From assembly GCF_004785955.1 (NCBI RefSeq), contig NZ_SJER01000001.1, forward strand, positions 434,001 through 498,000: 64,000 nucleotides of DNA, written 5' to 3'. How positions within the stretch are numbered: position 1 is the first letter of the stretch; the number at the start of each line of letters is the position of its first letter. A program made the translations under genes and the position numbers. The notes beneath the pieces are model-generated. The model ran no database searches. It had not been told where the DNA came from and saw nothing but the letters and a program-made list of their open reading frames with translations. This DNA is from Halostella litorea (lineage in GTDB: Archaea; Halobacteriota; Halobacteria; Halobacteriales; Natronoarchaeaceae). Positions 8,604 to 18,709 of this stretch are shown here, one piece after another.

Positions 8604-9854
8604 CTACGGCCGGTCGAGAAACAGCGTGAGGTGGCTGACGATGGTCTTGCTCTCCAGCCCGCCCGCCAGCGCGCCCGAGAGGACGCCGATGGTACTGATG
8701 AACGCGCCCGTCCGGACGAGGTCGACGACCCCCACCGTAGGGTCCTCGAGGCTCGGCCAGTCGGACATCAGGTTCGGCGGGAAGACGACCAGTTCGATGA
8801 CGAGGATGATCGCCCACACGAGCGCGAACAGGCCGAGCATCGCCAACAGGAGGACGAGAAAGACGGTGACGTTGACGAGCGCGGTGTGTTCGGTGACCAC
8901 CCGGTGGCGCTTCCGGGGGAAGGTGAGGTTCTGCGCGAAGAGGAGGTAGAGGGCGGCGACGAGGACGCTCGCGGCCGCGAACAGCGCGGCGGTCGCGTTG
9001 CCCATGTGGAAGCCGACGTCCCAGGACTCGGCGCTGAACACGATGACCAGCGTCGGCGTCACCGCCGCGGTCGACAGTTTCGGGAGGGAGAGCGGCAACA
9101 GGGGAGCCCGGCTCTCGACGAGCGCACGCGCGACTCGACCGGCGTTCCGGACGGCGCTTCGCCCGTGGAACGCGAGCCGGGACGCCGGCCCCCGGGGACG
9201 GGCTTCGGCCGCGGGTATCTCCCCGGCGATCCGGTGCAGGCGTGTCTCGACGTCGGCGTCGACGGGCGGGACGGCCCGCCGGTCGGGGTCGAACCGGAAC
9301 GGCTCCATGACGCCGCCGTCCGCATCGCGGTGTCGAGCGCCGAGCACGTGGCCGACGAGGTGGACCAGCAACGTCGCCGCGTTCCATCGGACGGCCTCGT
9401 CGTCGAGCGGGCGCTCGGGGCGGTCCCGCGAACCGGTGCGGAGCTGGCGGGTCGACACCACGGCGACGCGCGCGAGCGGGGACGCGAGCCCCGGGACGAA
9501 GCGCTCCCTGCTCGACACGAGGGGGACGTCGGTCACGACGACGACCGTGTCGTACGGCCCCTGAACCATCCGGTCGGCCGCGCGGTCGAGGAACTCCGAG
9601 GGCCTGCGCCGGTCGTGGTCGGCGAGTTGCGCGGCGTCGCCGAGGTAGAACCGCCAGGAGACGTCGGTCGCCGACGCCAGTTCGTCGACCGCGTCCTCGG
9701 CCGCCCGCGCGGCGAAGGCGCGGAGCCCCTCGGGGTCGGTCCCGGGACCGTGAGCGACCAGCACCCCGACGTCGACCCGCAGATCGAGGGCACCCTCGCG
9801 CTCGGCCGCGACCAGTTCGGGCGTCTCGCGCCGGCGGGGCCGGGGTCCACTCAT
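8604..9854 (-). CDS. Membrane protein with a degenerate metzincin-like motif
   Basis: 416 residues. The soluble N-terminal half carries HLVGHVLGARH (~180-190), which is spaced exactly like the metzincin zinc signature HExxHxxGxxH but has Leu where the catalytic Glu should be. It is followed by GGVMEP, resembling a Met-turn. The C-terminal half has four hydrophobic helices, the last ending just before the C-terminus. It may bind zinc without cleaving peptides, or have another role. The ATG at 9854 is chosen because the few codons upstream are poorly supported. Confidence 0.65.
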   Translation of the reverse strand: MSGPRPRRRETPELVAAEREGALDLRVDVGVLVAHGPGTDPEGLRAFAARAAEDAVDELASATDVSWRFYLGDAAQLADHDRRRPSEFLDRAADRMVQGPYDTVVVVTDVPLVSSRERFVPGLASPLARVAVVSTRQLRTGSRDRPERPLDDEAVRWNAATLLVHLVGHVLGARHRDADGGVMEPFRFDPDRRAVPPVDADVETRLHRIAGEIPAAEARPRGPASRLAFHGRSAVRNAGRVARALVESRAPLLPLSLPKLSTAAVTPTLVIVFSAESWDVGFHMGNATAALFAAASVLVAALYLLFAQNLTFPRKRHRVVTEHTALVNVTVFLVLLLAMLGLFALVWAIILVIELVVFPPNLMSDWPSLEDPTVGVVDLVRTGAFISTIGVLSGALAGGLESKTIVSHLTLFLDRP

Positions 9855-9946
9855 CCGGGGTACCGTCCATCGTCCGCACACTAATGCCTGGGGCGTGACC
9901 CGGGGCCGGACGCCGTCGCCCGGCTAAACCCCGGCCGGGAACGGCG

Positions 9947-10942
9947 TCACGACTCCCCGGCGCGGTCGGAGTAGTGCGGGTCGCCGTGGCGGAACATGTC
10001 GAGCATCATCCGCTCGAACCGGTCGCCGTCGACGGATTCGACGACGCGGGTGCGCGGTTCGCCGTCGGTGACGCCGAGTTCGTCGACCATGCTATACCCG
10101 CGGGTCATCCCCTCGCGGTCGTCGACCTCGACGTAGTAGCGCTCGGCCGCCTCGACGAGGTCGGGTTCGATGAGCGACGCCAGCGTGATCGAGTCGGGCT
10201 GGGTCGTCACGTCGGCTTCGAGCGAGTCTCGGTCCGCCTGGGCGTTGAACTCCCGGACGGCGCTGGTGATGGTGACGAAAAAGTCCGACAGTTCGGTGTC
10301 TATCGCCGCTATCTCCTCGAAGGTGTCGGCGTCGAACAGCGAGTCCCGGAGCGCGATCCCCCAGTCGACCAGCGTCACGTCGAACGCCTCCAGCACCATC
10401 CGGGCGGCGTCGGGGTCGACCCAGAAGTTGTACTCCGCGGCGGGCGTGATGTTGCCGAGGTCGTTGACCGCGCCGCCCATGACCCACACCTCGTCGAGCA
10501 GTTCCGGGAGGTCGGGTTCGCGCTGGAGCGCGAGCGCGACGTTCGTCAGCGGCGCGATGCAGGCCAGCGTCACCTCGCCCGGGTGCTCCCTGGCGGTGCG
10601 GACGATGGCGTCGACGGCGTGTTCCTCCGCGGACTCGATGCCGGTGTCCGGGAAGAGGTCGCCGCCGAGGCCGCCCTCGCCGTGGACGTACTCGGCGTAC
10701 TCGTGCTCCTTCAGCAGCGGCGACTCCGCGCCCTCGTAGACCGGCACGTCGTCGGCGACGCCGGCCAGGTCGAGCGTGTACTTCGCGTTCTCGACCTCGT
10801 ACTCGAACGGGACGTTCCCGGCGCAGATCGTCACGCCCTCCAGTTCGACGCGGTCCGAGAGCGCCGCGAGGAGGATCGCCTGCGTGTCGTCGCCGGCGGT
10901 GTCCGTATCGAGCAGCAGTCGGCGGGTTGAACGTGAACTCAT
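9947..10942 (-). CDS. Nucleoside hydrolase (IunH family)
   Basis: 331 residues. It hydrolyses the N-glycosidic bond of nucleosides to ribose and base in salvage. The N-terminal calcium site reads LLLDTDTAGDD in place of the usual DTDPGxDD, so the Pro-Gly is altered but the Asp residues are kept. Further family marks are ITLACIAPLTNVALAL-like VTLACIAPLTN (~130), VWVMGG, ITPAAEYNFWVDPDAA, and a late Asp in TTQPDSITLA. Substrate preference (purine or pyrimidine) cannot be told. The ATG at 10942 directly precedes the first conserved strand. Confidence 0.92.
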   Translation of the reverse strand: MSSRSTRRLLLDTDTAGDDTQAILLAALSDRVELEGVTICAGNVPFEYEVENAKYTLDLAGVADDVPVYEGAESPLLKEHEYAEYVHGEGGLGGDLFPDTGIESAEEHAVDAIVRTAREHPGEVTLACIAPLTNVALALQREPDLPELLDEVWVMGGAVNDLGNITPAAEYNFWVDPDAARMVLEAFDVTLVDWGIALRDSLFDADTFEEIAAIDTELSDFFVTITSAVREFNAQADRDSLEADVTTQPDSITLASLIEPDLVEAAERYYVEVDDREGMTRGYSMVDELGVTDGEPRTRVVESVDGDRFERMMLDMFRHGDPHYSDRAGES

Positions 10943-11094
10943 GCCACCCGTTTGCGAACGCCCGTTCAAAAAAGCCGTGAAACCGTGGGGAATCGCCGCG
11001 CCGCCGTCCGATTCGTCGAGCACGCGTCCCCGCGTCCGACCGCCGTCGACCGCGCTCGGCGGCGTCCGGGCGCACGGTGTGGGTTCAAAACATT

Positions 11095-11130
11095 GTACTA
11101 CTAAAATTAGTACTTCTATAAAATAGTATA
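11095..11130 (+). promoter_or_regulatory. Promoter with an upstream inverted repeat
   Basis: A perfect inverted repeat GTACTA-N7-TAGTAC (11,095-11,113) sits immediately upstream of a strong TATA element (CTATAAAATA, 11,116-11,125). The ATG of the secreted propeller protein is at 11,162. The repeat covers the usual BRE position, so a bound regulator could block or assist TFB. The sequence is seen directly; the regulator is unknown. Confidence 0.6.
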
Positions 11131-11161
11131 AGGGGAGTCAGCGTGAAGCGTAGCGCGCAAC

Positions 11162-12592
11162 ATGAACCATACGACTCGACGACAGGTACTGAAGCTGAGC
11201 GGCGCAACCGTCGCGGCGACCGCGTTCGGCGTCGGCACGGCGTCGGCGGAGTCGTCGCCGTGGCAGTCGGTGAAGAGCCCGGTCGACGTCACACTGCACG
11301 ACGTCGAGACGACCGCGCGAAACGAGTTCGCGGTCGGCAGCAGCGGCGTCGTGGTCGAGCGGACCGACCGCGGGTGGACGAAGGTCATCGGGGACGGCCC
11401 CGCCAGCAACGGCCGGAGCCTCTACGGCGCGGACGTGACCGACGACGGGAAGCGGCTCTGGTTCGTCGGGTCGAGCGGCGGGATCGGCGAGTACGACGTG
11501 GAGACGGGGACGCTGGTCGACCGGTCGGCCCCCAACGACGTGACGAACAACTTCCGCGACGTGGCGGTCACCGGGCCGGCCGACGACGCGAACGTGTACG
11601 TCGCCGGCGACTCCGGCAGCGTCTACTACAGCTTCGAGAACGGCGCGAGCGGAACGTGGAACTACGTGGCGGTCGGCCAGGGGGCCGGCATCCGGGCCAT
11701 CGACTTCCACGGCGAGCGCGCGGGCCACCTTATCAACGGGAACGCGAAGGTGTTCTACACCGAGGACGGCACGACGTGGAACCGCACGGGCATCGCCGAC
11801 GCCGACGTGTCGCTGTACGGCATCGACTCGGACGGCAAGGAGGACGTGTGGGTCGCCGCCGGCAGCGGCGTCGTCTACCGCTACCGGCCCGACGCCGAGG
11901 GGACCCCCAAGTGGTTCCGGACGTCGGTCGGCGAACCGGGCCTCCGCGACGTCGAGGTCGGGGATGGCGCGGGCTACGCGGTCGGCAATTCCGGTGCCGT
12001 CTTCGAGCGCGGCGACGGCTCGTGGGCGCGCGAGGAGACGCCGACGGGGCAGGGCCTCAAGTCGGTCGTCCGCGGGGCCGACAACGACATCGCCGTCGGC
12101 GCGTCCGGGGCGATCCTCGAGACGAACCCCGACGCCGGCTCCGACCCAGGCTCCGGCGGTGGCGACGGCGGCGACGGCCTGCGGCGGTCGTCCACGGGGA
12201 CCAGCGAGTCAAAGAGCCTCACGTTCACGCTGGAGAACGTCGGCGAGGAGTCGGTGACCGTCGAGGAGTTCGCGCTGGATACTGACGTCCAGGTCGAACG
12301 GATCGAGCGCTCCGGGGCGGAGGTCGTCCTGGAGGGCGACGCGGTCGGGACCGCCGACAGCGCCGACGGCTTCCCGGTCGACGGCGCGCCCCGTGCGCTG
12401 GACGAGCCGGCGACCTTCGACCCGGGGACCACCGGGACGGCCGATTTCGGGCTGTACGACGGCGGCAACGTCGGACTGACCGTCGAACCCGCCGCCGAGA
12501 AACCGTCCTCGAGCTACCTCAGCGCCACGCTCGTGTACGGCGACGGGACGACCGGGACGTTCCACTTCGCGGTGACGAACGTCAACTCCTGA
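11162..12592 (+). CDS. Tat-exported beta-propeller protein
   Basis: 476 residues. The Tat signal RRQVLKLSGATVAA ends at an ASA-type cleavage site (~29). It is followed by about six repeats of ~45 residues of the Ycf48/BNR kind, each with a GxxGxxxxYxxGxxTW-like core (for example FVGSSGGIGEYD, AAGSGVVYRY, VGNSGAVFERGDGSW). A Gly/Asp linker leads to a C-terminal immunoglobulin-like domain (~365-476). It is an extracellular protein of unknown binding partner. No lipobox or PGF-type anchor is present, so it is probably secreted or loosely attached. Confidence 0.8.
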   Translation: MNHTTRRQVLKLSGATVAATAFGVGTASAESSPWQSVKSPVDVTLHDVETTARNEFAVGSSGVVVERTDRGWTKVIGDGPASNGRSLYGADVTDDGKRLWFVGSSGGIGEYDVETGTLVDRSAPNDVTNNFRDVAVTGPADDANVYVAGDSGSVYYSFENGASGTWNYVAVGQGAGIRAIDFHGERAGHLINGNAKVFYTEDGTTWNRTGIADADVSLYGIDSDGKEDVWVAAGSGVVYRYRPDAEGTPKWFRTSVGEPGLRDVEVGDGAGYAVGNSGAVFERGDGSWAREETPTGQGLKSVVRGADNDIAVGASGAILETNPDAGSDPGSGGGDGGDGLRRSSTGTSESKSLTFTLENVGEESVTVEEFALDTDVQVERIERSGAEVVLEGDAVGTADSADGFPVDGAPRALDEPATFDPGTTGTADFGLYDGGNVGLTVEPAAEKPSSSYLSATLVYGDGTTGTFHFAVTNVNS

Positions 12593-12679
12593 CCGGGCGG
12601 CACGCGGGGCGGTGACGCCCCGGCCGCGCGGCCGCTACACCCGCGGCTGTCGGCCGTAGCGGGCGGAAAAACGGGTTCT

Positions 12680-12964
12680 TTAATCGATGTGGCCTTCGCG
12701 CCGAAGCTGGTCGGCGTCCTGACCCGTGTAGCGCCACTCGATGTTTGCCTTCTCGTCCTGCCAGTCCCACGGTTCGACGAGCACGACGTCGTCCTCTTCG
12801 ATCCAGGTCCGGTACTTCATGCGACCGGGGATCCGGCCCATGCGGCTCTTGCCGTCCTCACAGCGGACCCGTACGTGGTTGCCGCCGTTGTGTTCGGTCA
12901 CCACGGCGAACAGTTCGTCGTCGTCTGGCATTCGGAGGTTCCGACGCCCTGATTCTTCACTCAC
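12680..12964 (-). CDS. eif1A: Translation initiation factor aIF1A
   Basis: 94 residues, the full family length. The protein binds the A site of the small ribosomal subunit during start-codon selection. The OB fold is recognisable: [25 protein letters not shown], then [27 protein letters not shown], and the typical C-terminal WRY. It is convergent with the propeller gene; between them is a GC-rich inverted stretch followed by a short T-run (near 12,670) that could end transcription. Confidence 0.95.
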   Translation of the reverse strand: MSEESGRRNLRMPDDDELFAVVTEHNGGNHVRVRCEDGKSRMGRIPGRMKYRTWIEEDDVVLVEPWDWQDEKANIEWRYTGQDADQLRREGHID

Positions 12965-13121
12965 TACCGGTTATAGGCGGCGGCCACGTTTAAGGTCTTG
13001 GAGAGTCGTGTTAACGATCCCCACATCACGTTCCCCTCCCCGTATCGGGGCCACGCGCGGCGGTGCCGGCGACGGCGCGCCGCGACCGACAGTATATGTG
13101 TCCCGTGGCCCTACGAGGGGT

Positions 13122-13745
13122 ATGAGCGACGATTCCGAGGAGATCCCGGTCACCGCAGCGAAGCCGGACAGCCCGATCCACGTCACCGGCACCGACCACA
13201 TGACGCTTATCGGCAGCAACGAGGAGGACACCGTCGAGTTCTACCGCGACCTGCTGGGCATGCCGCTGGTGCTCCGGCAGCCGAACCTCGACGACCCGGA
13301 CTCGACGCACCTGTTTTTCGACACCGGCGACGGCCGCATCATCACCTTCTTCGTCACGGACGACCGGCAGTCGAACCCCCAGCCCCACCGCCACCGGGCG
13401 GGGTCGGTCCACCACCTCTCCTTCAGCATCGACCCCGAGCGCTTCGCCGACGTGAAGCAGGCGCTGGACGAGGCCGGCCACGGCTACAACGAGTTCGACC
13501 GCGGCATCTTCCACTCGCTGTACACGCGCGACCACAACGGGCTGGTCATCGAACTGGCGACCGACAAGTACGACGTGCCCGACGACCGCCGCGGCGAGGT
13601 GCTGGCGACGGCCCAGCGGATCCGCGTCGAGGACGGGTCGGACTTCGCCGAGGCCGAGCACCTGGAGGCGGCGCTGGAGGAACTTGGCATCGACAGCGAG
13701 CCGGTCGAACTGCCCGACGCGCCGACGGGCGCGGGCGTGGAGTGA
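13122..13745 (+). CDS. VOC-superfamily (glyoxalase/dioxygenase-type) protein
   Basis: 207 residues. One VOC module (~20-140) has plausible metal ligands: His in TGTDHMTL, His in VHHLSF, and Glu in GLVIELATD. The paired betaalphabetabetabeta layout is clear (EFYRDLLGMPLVLRQ). A C-terminal acidic helix follows. This could be a glyoxalase, a ring-cleaving dioxygenase or an epimerase; no substrate is evident. The ATG at 13,122 follows an AGTATATG promoter-like sequence at ~13,091. The stop codon's last base is the first base of an inverted-repeat element. Confidence 0.8.
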   Translation: MSDDSEEIPVTAAKPDSPIHVTGTDHMTLIGSNEEDTVEFYRDLLGMPLVLRQPNLDDPDSTHLFFDTGDGRIITFFVTDDRQSNPQPHRHRAGSVHHLSFSIDPERFADVKQALDEAGHGYNEFDRGIFHSLYTRDHNGLVIELATDKYDVPDDRRGEVLATAQRIRVEDGSDFAEAEHLEAALEELGIDSEPVELPDAPTGAGVE

Positions 13746-13823
13746 TACTGTCGGCTGTAAGCCCGTGAACGATCTCGGCACCCCGAAGTGCCGGATCCCT
13801 TCTGAAGTTACAGCCGACAGTAT
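13745..13823. repeat. 79-bp palindromic element with 16-bp inverted arms
   Basis: Perfect 16-bp arms (ATACTGTCGGCTGTAA at 13,745-13,760 and its complement at 13,808-13,823) enclose an inner hairpin CGGCAC...GTGCCG (13,776-13,793), itself flanked by GATC on both sides. It begins at the last base of the VOC stop codon. The layout resembles a MITE-like repeat or a doubly nested terminator. No clear target duplication is visible. Confidence 0.8.
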
Positions 13824-13936
13824 GGTCGGCGACACGCGTTGACCCGCCCGGACGTCGCTGCGGCGGCGCGTCCCGGCGGACCCTGCTGGATACCGACAGT
13901 TTTTCCCGGTGGGCCGGAAACCGCTTCGCCGGCACC

Positions 13937-15862
<1,926 letters not shown>

Positions 15863-15987
15863 CCGCGGCGCTGCTCGCACGCCCGTCGGTCCCGCCGGGA
15901 CGGCCGCGCTCCGGGGGAGCCGACGGGGGTCGCGGAACGGCGACCCGACGGAAAATACTTGTCCGTTATCCGGTTATTTCCACCCGT

Positions 15988-16557
15988 ATGCCCTGCATCA
16001 CCCGCCGCCGCGCCCTCCAGTGCTGTGCCGGGCTACTCGCGGCCACCGCCGGCTGTAACGACATCGACCGCTCCGCCCAGCCGACCACCCAGCCGTCCGG
16101 CGGGGCGGTCGGCGACTACGAGACGGTCGCACTGCGCTCGGACGGACCCATCGTCGCCGACAACCGCGACGAGGACACCGACGGCCGCAGATCCGTCTCC
16201 GCGCTGCTCCGGTCCGCCAGCGAGGACCGGATTCGGTTCGTCGCCGACCACGAGCGGGCCGACGACGCCCGCGCGTTCGTCGAGGACACGCGGTTCGACG
16301 ACGCGTCGGTGTTCGTCGAGCAGAGCCGGGTCGGCGAGTGTTATCACCGCGAGGTCATGTCGGCGTCGCGCTCGGGGAACCGCTTCTCCGTGGAGTTCTG
16401 CGAGGTCCTCAGGGACGCCGGGATCGCCTGCGAGAAGGACGCGTCCGACGTACAGGCGACGTTCGTCCGCCTGCCCTTTGCCTTCGAGGACGCCCCGGAG
16501 GGCTACTCGCTCGGGTACGGCGGGAACTGCCCCGCCGCGGGGGGTGAGGAGCGATGA
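15988..16557 (+). CDS. Tat lipoprotein, unknown
   Basis: 189 residues. The signal TRRRALQCCAGLLAATAGC carries a twin-arginine motif and a lipobox cysteine (Cys23), so the protein is expected on the outer face of the membrane. The mature part has several Asp/Arg-rich stretches and five further cysteines. I recognise no domain. Its stop overlaps the next start (ATGA), so the two are translationally coupled. It is the first gene of the secreted-protein run ending at 20,672. Confidence 0.7.
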   Translation: MPCITRRRALQCCAGLLAATAGCNDIDRSAQPTTQPSGGAVGDYETVALRSDGPIVADNRDEDTDGRRSVSALLRSASEDRIRFVADHERADDARAFVEDTRFDDASVFVEQSRVGECYHREVMSASRSGNRFSVEFCEVLRDAGIACEKDASDVQATFVRLPFAFEDAPEGYSLGYGGNCPAAGGEER

Positions 16558-17876
16558 CGAGCACCCGCCGCCGGTTCCTCGCGACCGCGGGGACCGCCAC
16601 GACGGCCGCGCTCGCCGGGTGTGCCGACCTCTGGAGCCGCGAGGCCGAGGCCCCGTCGTTCGACGCCGACGCGCTCCGGGCGGTGGCGGCGCTCCCGTCG
16701 CCGGACCTCCCGGAGGCGCTACCGGTCCCGCCGGCCGCCGAGTACCGCGCGTCGGCGCGTGACCACGCGGAGACGCTGCTCGACGCGGTCCCCGACCCGC
16801 TCACCGCCGACGACGTGCCCAACGAGGTGGTCCGGGACCACGTCGCCGGGGAGCGGGAGGGCGCGCGGTCGGCCCTCGACAGCGCCGCGGACGCGGCGAC
16901 GCCGACGGCGGCGCTCGGGACCCTCCGGACGGCGCGTTGCCGCGCGGCGAACGCCGAGGCGACGTACGCGGCCGCCCGGGACGGACGCACCCGCGAGGAC
17001 GCGCTGGCGGGCCGCGAAGCGGTCCGCTCCACCCTCGACGACCTCCGGGGGCGACTGGCCCACGAGGGCGACGACCCGGTGGCGACCCTGCTCACGGACG
17101 CCACCGTCGAGCACTACGCCCGCCGGGCCGGGGAGATGCTCGACCGCGCGACCGAGACGAACGAGAGCGGCGCGCTCGCGGTCGGCGAGGCGGCCCAGCG
17201 CGTCGAGTGGGCGCGGTCGTTCGCCGCCGACGGGGCGCACGTCCGCGACCGCTTCGCGGCGGCCCAGACGGCCCCACGGGCGTGGGACGGCCGCTTCGCC
17301 GACGTCGCCCGCGCGCTCGCCGCGGACGCCCGGTCCCGCTTCGACGACATCCCGGACGGGTACGCCGAGGACCCGGACGGCGAGTTCGGCCGCGACATCG
17401 CCGACACCCCCGCCGAAGACCTCGTCTCGGAGGCGTACAGCGGGGCGCGGTACGCGGTCGAGTCGCTCGGGGACCCCGCCGAGCGCCCGGCCAGCGCCGC
17501 CCTCGACGGCTGCCGGGCCGACCGCGAACTGCGCGCGTTCGAGCGCGTCCGCGAGGCGGTCGACGACGGAGCGTACGACACCCCCGAGGGGGGCGCCGCG
17601 GTCCGGACGGCGAAACTCGACGCCGTCGAGGCGGTCGAGCGGGCGCGCGCCGGCGACCACCTCACGCGGCGCGTGCTCTCGGCGGCGGCGTTCGAACTCC
17701 GCGGCGGCGACCAGTGTCTCGTCCGGTACGGGGAGGTACAGGACGACGTCGGCAGCGTCTCCTGGGCCGTCGCCTACTACGGCTACGCGACCGCGCGGGC
17801 CGAGGCCGTCCCCGGCGCGGTTGCCCGGATCGAGGGGCTGCTCCGCGGGGAACGGCCGCGCGACCCCCACGACTAA
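16554..17876 (+). CDS. Tat lipoprotein, helical, unknown
   Basis: 440 residues. The signal STRRRFLATAGTATTAALAGC gives Tat export and a lipid anchor at Cys22. The mature part is almost wholly helical and very Ala-, Arg- and Asp-rich, with no recognised catalytic motif. It is probably a surface-exposed scaffold or binding protein. It is coupled to the preceding lipoprotein by a 4-base overlap, which suggests the two are made together. Confidence 0.7.
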   Translation: MTSTRRRFLATAGTATTAALAGCADLWSREAEAPSFDADALRAVAALPSPDLPEALPVPPAAEYRASARDHAETLLDAVPDPLTADDVPNEVVRDHVAGEREGARSALDSAADAATPTAALGTLRTARCRAANAEATYAAARDGRTREDALAGREAVRSTLDDLRGRLAHEGDDPVATLLTDATVEHYARRAGEMLDRATETNESGALAVGEAAQRVEWARSFAADGAHVRDRFAAAQTAPRAWDGRFADVARALAADARSRFDDIPDGYAEDPDGEFGRDIADTPAEDLVSEAYSGARYAVESLGDPAERPASAALDGCRADRELRAFERVREAVDDGAYDTPEGGAAVRTAKLDAVEAVERARAGDHLTRRVLSAAAFELRGGDQCLVRYGEVQDDVGSVSWAVAYYGYATARAEAVPGAVARIEGLLRGERPRDPHD

Positions 17877-17902
17877 ACCGGGGGTCGTGGTAGACCGCCC
17901 CG

Positions 17903-18709
17903 ATGAACGACGCAGACCCGACGGACGTCCGCGGCGTCACGGTCCGGGGCGACTCGGACGGGACGCCCGTGGTGTTCGTCCACGGCGCGACGCTGACGCG
18001 GAGCCAGTGGCTCCCACAGGCGGCGGCGATGGACGGAATTCGCGCCGTGGCGTTCGACCTGCCGGGCCACGGCGAGCGCGCGGACGAGCCGTTCCGCTTC
18101 GAGCGGGCGCTTGACCTCCTCGACCGCGTCATCGACGAGGCCGCCGGCGGTCGGGCCGTCGTCGTCGGCCTCTCGCTGGGCGGCTACCTCGCCACGTCGT
18201 ACGCCGCGCGCAGCCCGGAGAAAGTCGAGGCGCTGGTCATCTCCGGCAGCAGCGCAAACCCGACTGGGCTGCTCGGCGTCCTCACGCGGGTCGCCGGGGC
18301 GGTCACGCGGCTCGCCAGCCGGAGCGGGCTGGTCCGCCGGGCCTACGGCGCGCTCTGGAAGCGCGCGCTGAAGCGGTTCGACCTCCGGGACGACCACCGG
18401 CGGGCCATCGCCGACGCCGGCTTCTACCTGCGGCCGTTCGGCGAGGCGGGCCGTGACCTGGCGGGCCGCGACTTCCGCGCCGAGTTCGGCCGCTACCCCG
18501 GCCCGGCGCTCGTGTTGAACGGCGAGGGCGACGCGCTCTCGCGGCGGGGCGAGGCCGCCCACGCGGCGGCCACCACCGACGCCCGCGTCGAGGTGCTCGA
18601 CGACGCCGGCCACACCTGCAACCTCCACCGGGCGGCGGCGTACACCGAGGCCGTCGAGCGGTTCTACCGGGAGGCGGCCCCCGCGGAGGTCGGCCGTGGC
18701 GGGCGGTGA
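17903..18709 (+). CDS. Alpha/beta hydrolase
   Basis: 268 residues. The fold marks are VVFVHGATLTRSQW (oxyanion-hole strand), nucleophile Ser in VGLSLGGYLA (~95), acid Asp in LVLNGEGDALS (~212) and His in DAGHTCNLHR (~235). There is no signal peptide, so it acts in the cytoplasm. The exact ester or acyl substrate is unknown. It begins 26 bases after the lipoprotein gene, and its end overlaps the next gene's GTG start by 14 bases. Confidence 0.88.
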   Translation: MNDADPTDVRGVTVRGDSDGTPVVFVHGATLTRSQWLPQAAAMDGIRAVAFDLPGHGERADEPFRFERALDLLDRVIDEAAGGRAVVVGLSLGGYLATSYAARSPEKVEALVISGSSANPTGLLGVLTRVAGAVTRLASRSGLVRRAYGALWKRALKRFDLRDDHRRAIADAGFYLRPFGEAGRDLAGRDFRAEFGRYPGPALVLNGEGDALSRRGEAAHAAATTDARVEVLDDAGHTCNLHRAAAYTEAVERFYREAAPAEVGRGGR

